In this document: positions 45,915 to 53,180 of the stretch, in pieces | How positions within the stretch are numbered: the stretch's first letter is position 1 | Layout of the letters: each line of letters starts with the position of its first letter | Assembly: GCA_016234485.1 (NCBI GenBank) | Contig: JACRBL010000052.1 | Span: forward strand, 1-64,000 | Source of the DNA: Chloroflexota bacterium | GTDB taxonomy: Bacteria; Chloroflexota; Anaerolineae; Anaerolineales; Villigracilaceae | DNA length: 64,000 nucleotides | Direction: 5' to 3' | The notes under the pieces: model-generated | Databases searched by the model: none | Seen by the model: only the letters and a program-made list of their open reading frames with translations | Told to the model about the DNA's origin: nothing | Translations under genes and position numbers: made by a program

Positions 45915-48900
45915 TTCATCAATTGATCGATACGCGAATCGCCGACATTGTAATACGTCGCATCCTTGTGATGGACGATGATGGCAGCGGTGGATTGTTC
46001 GGGGATGAGTTGATAGGCGGCGCTGAGGATCATGCTGAGTTCTTTTTCGACGGGTAACAGATCGAAGACTTTGCGGTGGTCTTCCAACTCAGGGATGGCG
46101 GGATAGCCCCATGAGTAGCGTTTGCCCTGCTCTTCGGTCAGACCCAACTCGCGGCGGATGTGGCCATGGACATATTCCGCGGTCGCTTCGGCGGTTTGGA
46201 CGGCGAGGCCGTGCATGAAGTAACTTTCGGTGTAATCGCCCTTCGCGTGCAGGCGGTCAATGCGCTCGGTGGCTTCGCGTCCGACCGTCACGACCTGGAA
46301 GGCGACCACGTCCAGTTTGCCAGAATCAACGGGCGCGAAGTAGTCGGCGAGGCAGAGATGGTCGTCGAAGGTTTGGCGGGGGAAGTGGAAGCGGGTTACA
46401 GGTTGCAGGTTAGAAGGTTGAAAGTTGTCTGGCGAATAAACGATCAAATCATTGCCATCAGCTTGGCAGGGGAAATAGCCGTAGACGGCTTGGGGTCTGA
46501 GCCACGTTTCGCGATCGCGCAGGGCTTCGCGTTTCATTTTGTCGAGGCGGGCGTCGAACTCGGCTTTGAGTTTTGTCCACTCTTTGCCGTGGGTGTTCTT
46601 GGCTCCCCATGAGAGACGGTACAACTCGTTGATGCTGAGGTGCTTGAAGACCATCTCCAGCGGCATGTCTTTGACGACGCGGATGCCCCATTTGGTGGGA
46701 GGCGCGACGGGCGCGGGGACGATGCTTGAACGTTTAACGTTTAACGTTGAACGTTCAACGTTTTGGGTGGCGCGACCCACTTCCATGTCGGCTTCGCGGC
46801 GGAGTTTTGCGAGGAGGTCGGGTTTGCGCTGTGGGTCAATCAGCTTGTCCATCGTCTCGAGGCCTTCGAAGGCGTCCTTGCAATAGAAGACGCCAGGCTC
46901 GTGGGCGGATCCATCTTCGGTGAAGAGGATGCGGCGACCGAAGCGACGGTTGATGGCCGCGCCGCCGATGAGCACGGGGATCTGGTGTCCGCGGCGATGC
47001 AATTCGTTGACGATGAGCGGCATTTGCTTGGAGGTGCTGACCAGCAGGGCGGAAAGTCCGATGGCGGTGGCGTTGACTTCGACCGCTTTGGTGATGATCG
47101 TCTCGGCGGGGACTTGCTTGCCGAGGTCAATGACGGTGTAGCCGTTGTTGGCGAGAATCGTCTTGACCAGATTCTTGCCGATGTCATGCACGTCGCCGTA
47201 AACGGTGGCAATGACGACCGTGCCTTTGGTCACGCCTTCGACTTTTTCAAGATAATTCTCGAGGTGAGAGACGGTCTTCTTCATTACTTCGGCGGATTGA
47301 AGCACGAAGGGCAGGATGAGTTCGCCCGCGCCGAATTTGTCGCCGACTTCTTTCATGGCGGGGAGGAGGACGGTGTTGAGGGTGTGGACGGCGCGCTCAT
47401 GCGTGTTAGGAGTTAGGGGATAGGAGATAGGAGACGAGTCACGTGTTGCGAGTTCCGTGTCTACTTGTGTACCTGTGTACGTGTCTACTTGTCTACCGAT
47501 GATCTCATCAATATCCGCCTCAACGCCATCCTTCTTGCGGTGGACGATCTTCCAGTGCAAACGTTGTTCGGGGGTCATGCCCTCGGTTGGATCAGCGAGA
47601 GTGGATTCGGTGGAAGGCGCGACATTTTCAAAGTGTTCGATGTAACGCTGAAGCGCGTCCTTGCGACGATTGAAGAGCAGGTCTTCGCAGAGTTCTTTTT
47701 CTTCGGCAGGGATGTCGGCATACGCGGTGATATGAGCAGGATTCACGATTGCCATGTCCAGACCTGCCTGAACGCAGTGGTAAAGCATCACCGAGTTCAA
47801 AGGCGGACGGGCTTGCGGCGCAAATCCAAATGACAAGTTGCTCACGCCGAGCGAGGTCAACACGCCAGGCAATTCCTGTTTGATGAGGCGGATGCCTTCG
47901 ATGGTTTCAATCGCGGAGTTGGCAAATTCTTCGTCGCCCGTCGCGAGGGTGAACGTCAGCGTGTCGAAGACCAACGCGTCGGGACGAAGTCCGTGGTCGT
48001 TGACGGCGATGTCGTAGATTCGTTTGGCGACTTCGAGTTTTGTCTCGCGGGTCTTGGCCATGCCGTTCTCGTCAATGGTCAGCACGATGACTGCGGCGTT
48101 GTGAGTCTTGGCGAGGGCGAAAATCTTATCCGCTTTGGCGCGGCCTGCTTCGAGATGCGTGGAGTTGATGAGACAGCGGCCAGGCGCGGTTTGGAGGGCG
48201 ACTTCTAGCACATCGAGTTCGGTGGTATCTATCACGAGCGGGACGTCCACGCCCATCTCAAGTTTCTTGACGACCTTGCGCATGAGTTCCACTTCGTCGG
48301 GGCGTTCGGTGACCGCGCAGGAAATGTCGAGAGCGTGCGCGCCATACTCAACCTGTTCACGCGCGATCTCCAAAATGGAGTCGTAATCTTCCTCGAGCAG
48401 GAGACGTTTGAACTTGCGCGAACCCTGGGCGTTGCAACGTTCGCCGAGCAAGGTGGGGGGAGGATCCTGTCGCATGGCGATCGCTGACATGGCGGAGGCA
48501 AGCATGGGTGTCGCGGAGTGCGGAGGGCGTATTGCGTATTGCGTATTGCGTAATTTGTTTACGAGGAGGCGGAGGTGGTCGGGAGTTGTGCCACAACATC
48601 CGCCCACAACGGCAACATTATATTTTGTCACGAATTCGAACATGTCGTTGGCGAAGGGTTCGGGTTCGAGGGGGTAAACAGCTTGACCATCCACGTTGAG
48701 CGGCAGGCCCGCGTTGGGGATGCACGAAACGGGGAGCGTGGAATTTTCGCCGAGGATGCGGATGGGCTCGCGCATGTGCTCGGGTCCCGTGGAGCAGTTG
48801 AGGCCGATGACGTCGATGCCCATGCCTTCGAGGATGGCGAGCGAGGCGTTGATGTCGGTGCCGAGCAACATGCGACCTGTCGTGTCGAGCGTGACCTGAG

Positions 48901-49552
48901 CCTGGATCGGCAACCAGACTTGAGTCTCGTCCATGGCTTTGTGACAGCCGACGATGGCGGCTTTGACTTCGAGGATGTCCTGCGATGTTTCGATGAGGAG
49001 CAAGTCCACGCCGCCGCGGATGAGGCCGACGGCTTGCTCGCGGAAGACGTCAACCAATTCATCGAAGGTTACATTCGATAATTCGGGATCATTCGTTGAC
49101 GGCAATTTTCCTGAGGGGCCGATCGAGCCAGCGACGAAACGGGGGTGCGGGAGGCGGGAATCGATATTCGATATTCGAGATTCGGTAGTCGAGGTTCGAG
49201 TATCAAGTATCGAATATTCGTCAGCCAAGCGACGCGCCAATCTCGCCGCCGTCTCGTTGATCTCCAGTACGCGATCTTGCAGGCCGTATTCCGCCATCGT
49301 GATTCGATTCGAGCGGAAGGTGTCGGTCTCCAGCACGTCCACGCCGACTTCGAGGAAGGAGCGATGGACTTTTTCCACGGCTTCGGGATACGAGATGACG
49401 AGGTAGTCGTTACATCCGTTGTATTGCTCGCCGCCGAAATGCTCGGCGGTGAGGTTTTGCAGTTGCAGGCTCGTTCCCATCGCGCCGTCGAAGACGAGGA
49501 CTTTCTTTTCGAGGGCGTCGAGGTAACGGCGGTTGGTGTAGGTTCTATTCAT
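45911..49552 (-). CDS. metH: Cobalamin-dependent methionine synthase MetH (with repeat-encoded inserts)
   Basis: A 1213-residue, four-module MetH. The homocysteine domain (about 1-345) has zinc ligands GLNCSTGP and GGCCGTTP. The folate domain (about 360-650) has GERCNAQGSRKFK. The cap plus B12 domain (about 700-905) has DVHDIG, whose His ligates cobalt. The activation domain (about 955-1213) has the family signature RYSWGYPAIPELEDH. Methylates homocysteine with methyl-THF. It is longer in linkers than usual because five heptamer arrays are translated in frame (49161, 48527, 47405, 46729 and 46394). RBS GGAG precedes ATG 49552. Confidence 0.97.
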   Translation of the reverse strand: MNRTYTNRRYLDALEKKVLVFDGAMGTSLQLQNLTAEHFGGEQYNGCNDYLVISYPEAVEKVHRSFLEVGVDVLETDTFRSNRITMAEYGLQDRVLEINETAARLARRLADEYSILDTRTSTTESRISNIDSRLPHPRFVAGSIGPSGKLPSTNDPELSNVTFDELVDVFREQAVGLIRGGVDLLLIETSQDILEVKAAIVGCHKAMDETQVWLPIQAQVTLDTTGRMLLGTDINASLAILEGMGIDVIGLNCSTGPEHMREPIRILGENSTLPVSCIPNAGLPLNVDGQAVYPLEPEPFANDMFEFVTKYNVAVVGGCCGTTPDHLRLLVNKLRNTQYAIRPPHSATPMLASAMSAIAMRQDPPPTLLGERCNAQGSRKFKRLLLEEDYDSILEIAREQVEYGAHALDISCAVTERPDEVELMRKVVKKLEMGVDVPLVIDTTELDVLEVALQTAPGRCLINSTHLEAGRAKADKIFALAKTHNAAVIVLTIDENGMAKTRETKLEVAKRIYDIAVNDHGLRPDALVFDTLTFTLATGDEEFANSAIETIEGIRLIKQELPGVLTSLGVSNLSFGFAPQARPPLNSVMLYHCVQAGLDMAIVNPAHITAYADIPAEEKELCEDLLFNRRKDALQRYIEHFENVAPSTESTLADPTEGMTPEQRLHWKIVHRKKDGVEADIDEIIGRQVDTYTGTQVDTELATRDSSPISYPLTPNTHERAVHTLNTVLLPAMKEVGDKFGAGELILPFVLQSAEVMKKTVSHLENYLEKVEGVTKGTVVIATVYGDVHDIGKNLVKTILANNGYTVIDLGKQVPAETIITKAVEVNATAIGLSALLVSTSKQMPLIVNELHRRGHQIPVLIGGAAINRRFGRRILFTEDGSAHEPGVFYCKDAFEGLETMDKLIDPQRKPDLLAKLRREADMEVGRATQNVERSTLNVKRSSIVPAPVAPPTKWGIRVVKDMPLEMVFKHLSINELYRLSWGAKNTHGKEWTKLKAEFDARLDKMKREALRDRETWLRPQAVYGYFPCQADGNDLIVYSPDNFQPSNLQPVTRFHFPRQTFDDHLCLADYFAPVDSGKLDVVAFQVVTVGREATERIDRLHAKGDYTESYFMHGLAVQTAEATAEYVHGHIRRELGLTEEQGKRYSWGYPAIPELEDHRKVFDLLPVEKELSMILSAAYQLIPEQSTAAIIVHHKDATYYNVGDSRIDQLMK
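46394..46428. repeat. Heptamer array in metH activation domain (GGTTACA)
   Basis: GGTTACA, GGTTGCA, GGTTAGA, AGGTTGA, AAGTTGT on the plus strand. On the minus strand it encodes the insert NFQPSNLQPVT, in a loop between the DLIVYSPD and RFHFPRQ segments. Confidence 0.85.
46729..46763. repeat. Heptamer array in metH B12/activation linker (AACGTTT)
   Basis: AACGTTT, AACGTTT, AACGTTG, AACGTTC, AACGTTT: five perfect-period units. They encode the QNVERSTLNVKRS linker between the B12 and activation domains. Confidence 0.9.
47405..47497. repeat. Compound heptamer then octamer array in metH folate/cap linker
   Basis: Eight heptamers (GTTAGGA, GTTAGGG, GATAGGA, GATAGGA, GACGAGT, CACGTGT, TGCGAGT, TCCGTGT) run into octamers (CTACTTGT, GTACCTGT, GTACGTGT, CTACTTGT, CTACC). 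All are translated, giving RQVDTYTGTQVDTELATRDS and onward, in the linker before the B12 cap. Confidence 0.88.
48527..48554. repeat. Heptamer array in metH between homocysteine and folate domains (GCGTATT)
   Basis: GCGTATT three times, then GCGTAAT. Encodes RNTQYAIRPPHS-like linker residues. Confidence 0.88.
49161..49216. repeat. Heptamer array in metH homocysteine domain loop (TCGATAT)
   Basis: Eight units: TCGATAT, TCGATAT, TCGAGAT, TCGGTAG, TCGAGGT, TCGAGTA, TCAAGTA, TCGAATA. Encodes SILDTRTSTTESRISNIDS, in a surface loop before RFVAGSIGP. Confidence 0.9.
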
Positions 49553-49600
49553 AAATCTCCTAAATTTTTAGCCGCGAATTTCACGAAGTAACACGAATTT

Positions 49601-50089
49601 TTATTCTTCAAAAAGATGCGGCGCGTGTTGTTTGATTTGTTGGCCGAGGTCAGAATCGCGCCAGTTATTCGAAAATTTTGACAACGGAATAAAAACTTCT
49701 TTAAACATATTGGGCGACCAAATTTTCTTTGTTACAGAATATTCAGACGCAAAGACGCCCGTGCTTCGGTAGTTGTCATCCCAGCGGAAGCCAAGCCGTT
49801 TCATGGATTCCCATTTGACACCAACGACGTACCCAAATGAGTTGTATTCGATCCCTTTCTCAGAAAGGATAATACTCTCACGATAACCACGATAAAAACA
49901 GCGAAATACCCAATACAAGCTGATCAAAAAGAATAGAGGAGATGTAATTCGATAAGAAGAGTCAAGAGCATTTGAAAACCAACTCACGAAAGTGGCGTAC
50001 CCAGAAAACACAGAAAAAGCCAAGAAGAAAATTCCCCAAAGTGTGTAAAGTAATTTTTGTGTGGTTGCCGCAAAGTATTGTTTTTTCAT
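49601..50089 (-). CDS. Hypothetical two-TM protein with PH-like domain
   Basis: A 162-residue protein from ATG 50089 (MKKQYFAAT). Two hydrophobic helices (about 14-35 and 48-65) are followed by a charged beta-rich region (ESIILSEKGIEYNS...VKWESMKRLGF) reminiscent of bacterial PH (YcxB/DUF304-like) domains. It is AT-richer than the neighbours. It lies between the SAM-I riboswitch and metH, so it should share SAM control, yet nothing in it suggests a methionine role. The gap 49553-49600 carries a CCGCGAATTTCACGAA-type repeat. Confidence 0.7.
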   Translation of the reverse strand: MKKQYFAATTQKLLYTLWGIFFLAFSVFSGYATFVSWFSNALDSSYRITSPLFFLISLYWVFRCFYRGYRESIILSEKGIEYNSFGYVVGVKWESMKRLGFRWDDNYRSTGVFASEYSVTKKIWSPNMFKEVFIPLSKFSNNWRDSDLGQQIKQHAPHLFEE

Positions 50090-50252
50090 GGTTCTTCCTT
50101 TCGTAGCGATGGCTTGCGTCATAATTCTATGGTTTGGATATCTTCCAGCGCTGACCTCGCCCCGGGTTGACCTCGGCGCGAATTAGCGCGGAGCGCTTCG
50201 TATGTCAGCACGGGTGATTTTATCCCCGTGCGGCCTTCGGGCTAATGCCTGT

Positions 50253-50285
50253 AACAAAATCGCCTCTCGATGATGAGAGGCGACA
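50253..50285 (-). terminator. Terminator of the SAM-I riboswitch
   Basis: Minus strand CGCCTCTC...GAGAGGCG then ATTTTGTT. Its 5' arm (CTCTCATC) is complementary to the 3' strand of aptamer helix P1 (GATGAGAG), giving the mutually exclusive antiterminator. Confidence 0.9.
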
Positions 50286-50303
50286 TGAAAACACAGAGGT
50301 CAT

Positions 50304-50434
50304 CTCTCATCTCCCAGACACATAGTCTGCCGAAATTGGCACCGTCTTCACTGATCACTGATAACTGAACACTGATCACTGCTTGGTTGCCGAGGCGTCA
50401 AAGGGTCGGTCCCTCAGCCTCTCTGGATGAGTCT
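50304..50434 (-). promoter_or_regulatory. SAM-I (S-box) riboswitch with an array in P3
   Basis: Minus-strand landmarks: P1 GACTCATC/GATGAGAG, AGAGGCTGAGGGACCGACCC, TTTGACGCCTCGGCAACC, GGTGCCAATTTC, then GGCAGA and GGGAGATGAG. These are the invariant SAM-I core. Between GGCAACC and GGTGCC the P3 loop is filled by the ACTGATC heptamer array. Binding SAM should release the terminator at 50253 and shut off the metH unit. The 50152-50252 leader stretch holds GCACGGG/CCCGTGC-type hairpins of unknown role. Confidence 0.93.
50350..50381. repeat. Heptamer array inside the SAM-I aptamer (ACTGATC)
   Basis: ACTGATC, ACTGATA, ACTGAAC, ACTGATC, ACTG. It occupies the P3 loop only and leaves all SAM-contacting positions intact. 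Confidence 0.9.
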
Positions 50435-50452
50435 TCCGTAAATTGTTGCGGG

Positions 50453-50481
50453 GTTATATCACAGCGATGGGGGCGTGTCAA
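50453..50481 (-). promoter_or_regulatory. Promoter of the SAM-I/metH unit
   Basis: Minus strand TTGACA (50476-50481), 17-base spacer, TATAAC (50453-50458). The start near 50446 lies just before P1. A TTGTTTCATCA palindrome (50494-50528) sits upstream. Confidence 0.85.
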
Positions 50482-50493
50482 ACAAAAATCTCA

Positions 50494-50528
50494 TTGTTTC
50501 ATCAATAGTTCAACTGCTGATGAAACAA
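50494..50528. repeat. TTGTTTCATCA..AACTGCTGATGAAACAA palindrome
   Basis: 17-base arms with two G-U-type differences around a 1-base centre. It carries the AACTGC core also found at 23142, 23175 and 29417. Confidence 0.82.
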
Positions 50529-50540
50529 ATCGGCGGGAGA

Positions 50541-51512
50541 CTACCAGTTTCGCTTCTTCTCGCGGCCTGCCAGGAAGAGATACGAATAAAGCAGAATGCC
50601 CGAACCGATGCCCACGGCCCATTTCACCGGCGGCGGAATCGTCTCCGACGGGGAGATGAAGCCCTCGATGGCGCCCGCGATCACCAGCATGGGGACCGCT
50701 CCGAGCAGGAGTCGGACCGAGGTTCGCGCGGCCCGCGCGAGCGAGTCACGGCGGCGCATCAGCCCGGGGCGGAGGATCGCCCAGCCGAGCATGAGTCCCG
50801 ATCCGCCCGCCATGAAGATCACACTCAGTTCGATCACGCCGTGGCCGATCACAAAATTCGCCAGTTCCCAGCCGATGCCGTAATATCCCGTCAACCCGAG
50901 CAGGCCGCCGAGGATGAGTCCGTTCATCACCAGCACCCAGAGCGTGAGCAGGCCCGCGGTAAGTCCGCTCGCGAAGGCAAGGAAGGAGACGCGGATGTTA
51001 TTCGTCATAATGAAGGCCGAGATGTACGGACGCTCGTTGATCGGCATGTCAATCCAAAGTTCGCGGTCTTCCACGATGGGGATCAGGTCGTGGACGTCGG
51101 CGGGCAAAAGCCACTGGGCCGAGGCGGGGTCGCGTCCCACGCTGACGCCCGCCGCGATGGCAGGAATGAGGAACATCAGAAAGGCCGCGAAGGTGAAGAC
51201 GAAGGTCTCGCGAAAGAGACGCGGAAAGCCGCGCGCCGCAAAATCCCACAGACGGCGCAAGGCCAGCGGCTCGCCCTGATATAAAATGGCGTGTGTGCGC
51301 GCCACCAACTGGTTGAGATATTGCGTGATCTGGTGACGCGGAAAATCGCGCTTCGCCAGCGCCAGATCCGAACTGGCGGCGCGATACAGGCTGGCTAGTT
51401 CGCCCACTTCACGCGGCGAAAGCCCCGACACGTTCTTTTGGGCGCGTTCCACAAGAGTACTTAAAGATGCCCATTCTTTTTTGCGAGACTGGTAAAATTC
51501 ATCAGCGTTCAT
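50541..51512 (-). CDS. SpoIIM/DUF95 family membrane protein
   Basis: 323 residues from ATG 51512 (MNADEFYQSRKKEW); the in-frame extension upstream has no RBS. A cytoplasmic helical N-terminus (1-105) is followed by five to six membrane segments with the DUF95/SpoIIM features NNIRVSFLAFASG, NGLILG and GHGVIELSVIFMAGGSGLMLG. In sporeformers SpoIIM is part of the engulfment machine; in non-sporeformers the family sits beside RDD proteins, as here, and its role is open. Confidence 0.9.
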   Translation of the reverse strand: MNADEFYQSRKKEWASLSTLVERAQKNVSGLSPREVGELASLYRAASSDLALAKRDFPRHQITQYLNQLVARTHAILYQGEPLALRRLWDFAARGFPRLFRETFVFTFAAFLMFLIPAIAAGVSVGRDPASAQWLLPADVHDLIPIVEDRELWIDMPINERPYISAFIMTNNIRVSFLAFASGLTAGLLTLWVLVMNGLILGGLLGLTGYYGIGWELANFVIGHGVIELSVIFMAGGSGLMLGWAILRPGLMRRRDSLARAARTSVRLLLGAVPMLVIAGAIEGFISPSETIPPPVKWAVGIGSGILLYSYLFLAGREKKRNW

Positions 51513-51554
51513 GGTTCTCTCTTCACGGGGTCGGCGCTCAGGTTCCCCGACGAA

Positions 51555-52364
51555 ATGGAAATCAAACCCAATTATATGACACAATCCTACGACACCCTGC
51601 AAATTGACACGCCCGAAAACGTCTCGTTTGGCTACGACGTGGCGGGCATCGGCTCGCGTTTCCTGGCCGCGCTGGTGGATACCATCCTGATGCTTCTTTT
51701 GCAAGTCATCATTTTTGGCACGATCTTTTTGGTGATCGGCGGCAGCGACATCCTCTCCTCCTCCGCGCCCGCGTGGGTGATCGGCGCGCTCAGTTTCATC
51801 GCCTTTGTTTTTTTCTGGGGATATTACATCTTCTTTGAAATCCTCTGGAACGGGCAATCGCCCGGCAAACGCATGGTCGGCCTGCGCGTCATTCGCGTCG
51901 ACGGGACGCCGGTCACCGCGGCCGAGGTCGTCATCCGCAACCTCGTCCGCCTGATAGACTTCCTGCCCTCGGCCTATGGCGTGGGCGTGATCGCCATGTT
52001 CGTCAACGACAAATCACGGCGACTGGGCGACCTCGCGGCCGGCACCGTCGTCGTCCACGACCGCTCGGTTCAAAGCCTCGACGAGTTGGCGGCCGCGCGT
52101 CCTCTGGCCCCCTCCACGCTGACAGCCACCGTCCCCGTCCCCACCGGCTTTCCGCTCGAACGGATGAAGGGACGCGAGGTCGAGATTCTCGAAGAATACA
52201 TGAGTCGCCGCGCCCGCCTCTCGAACCGCGACGCGCTCGCCAGCCAGATTCTCCACTCGCTCGCCACCCGCCTCGGCCTGACTGAATCGCCCATCCACAC
52301 CGGCTCCGCAGACGATGCGTTGATCGCCATCTACGCGGCGGTGAAAAATAACAAATCGGAATAA
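51555..52364 (+). CDS. RDD family membrane protein
   Basis: A 269-residue protein; ATG 51555 or 51576. The RDD domain (about 25-170) has RFLAALVDTILM with the Arg and Asp-type signature, FFWGYYIFFEILWNGQSPGKRMVGLRV and RLGDLAAGTVVV. The soluble C-terminal 90 residues are charged. Divergent from the SpoIIM-like gene, a conserved pairing in several phyla. Function unproven; some RDD proteins act as Na+/H+ antiporters. Confidence 0.9.
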   Translation: MEIKPNYMTQSYDTLQIDTPENVSFGYDVAGIGSRFLAALVDTILMLLLQVIIFGTIFLVIGGSDILSSSAPAWVIGALSFIAFVFFWGYYIFFEILWNGQSPGKRMVGLRVIRVDGTPVTAAEVVIRNLVRLIDFLPSAYGVGVIAMFVNDKSRRLGDLAAGTVVVHDRSVQSLDELAAARPLAPSTLTATVPVPTGFPLERMKGREVEILEEYMSRRARLSNRDALASQILHSLATRLGLTESPIHTGSADDALIAIYAAVKNNKSE

Positions 52365-52386
52365 CCAACTTTTTTCGGAGGAAACC

Positions 52387-52971
52387 ATGGAAACACCCAA
52401 GCCAGCTAACAAAAACCGCACCATCTGGATCATCGTCGGCGTCGCGGCCGTTCTCTGCATTATTGCCTGCGCGGTGACGTTTCTTGTCGTCGGCAAGATG
52501 GGATCAGACATGTTCAACATGAATCCCGAAGACGTGCAAGCCGTGAGCGACACCATCGCCCAATATGACATGCCGCCCGGCTATAAGCCTGTCATGTCCA
52601 TGTCTCTGCCGTCCATGTACGATATCGTGGCTCTGTCCGGCGATAACAGTTCGATGATGATCATGCTCATGCAGTTCACCGGCAACTTGGGCATGACCGA
52701 AGAACAAATGCAGGAACAAGTACGCCAATCGTTTGAACAGCAAAGCGGACAGGGCGGCGCGCAAATGCAGGTAGTGGAAACGCGCGAAGATACCATCCGC
52801 GGCCAGAAGGTGACCATCACCGTCAGCGAAGGGACAGGCGAAGGCGTCACCCTCCGCCAGTGGATGACGGTCTTCGCCGGCAACGGCGGCCCCACCGTCT
52901 TGATGATCCAGGGCTCCACCAGCGATTGGGATGAGACGCTCATCACGAATTTCATCCATTCGATTCGGTAG
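52387..52971 (+). CDS. Hypothetical membrane-anchored protein
   Basis: A 194-residue protein with one N-terminal membrane helix (about 13-35, IWIIVGVAAVLCIIACAVTF) and a Met-rich extracytoplasmic part (MSMSLPSMYDIV, SSMMIMLMQF), then a beta-rich end. RBS GGAGGAAACC. It follows the RDD gene by 22 bases, so it is probably cotranscribed. No known family. Confidence 0.72.
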   Translation: METPKPANKNRTIWIIVGVAAVLCIIACAVTFLVVGKMGSDMFNMNPEDVQAVSDTIAQYDMPPGYKPVMSMSLPSMYDIVALSGDNSSMMIMLMQFTGNLGMTEEQMQEQVRQSFEQQSGQGGAQMQVVETREDTIRGQKVTITVSEGTGEGVTLRQWMTVFAGNGGPTVLMIQGSTSDWDETLITNFIHSIR

Positions 52972-53001
52972 GGATTGTAAGTAAACAACCTCCCGTACAT
53001 C

Positions 53002-53084
53002 CGTCATTGCGAGCGCTCGTTGCGAAGCAATCTCCTCCGGTTGACTGTGAGATTGCTTCGGGAAGATCACCCTCGCAATGACGG
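53002..53084. repeat. CGTCATTGCGAGCG dispersed palindromic repeat (intact copy)
   Basis: CCGTCATTGCGAGCGCTCG and TTGCGAAGCAATCTCC are mirrored by GAGATTGCTTCGGGAAGA and CCCTCGCAATGACGGG. The 37889-38043 copy carries an inserted palindrome. Confidence 0.88.
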
Positions 53085-53146
53085 GTAGGCGAGTAGCGAG
53101 GGAGAAACCAACTGGGGATGAACGGGGGAACGATCAGCAAAACAAA

Positions 53147-53179
53147 AAGACGGCGCATCTGCGAAAGATGCGCCGTCTT
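53147..53179. terminator. Intrinsic terminator for the TPR gene
   Basis: AAGACGGCGCATCT (53147-53160) pairs with AGATGCGCCGTCTT (53166-53179). The T-run is on the minus strand. Confidence 0.9.
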
Positions 53180-53180
53180 G

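Noticed and set aside
50152-50252. Second riboswitch (SAH or cobalamin type) in the metH leader
   Set aside because: Hairpins are present but I find none of the conserved blocks of SAH or cobalamin aptamers.
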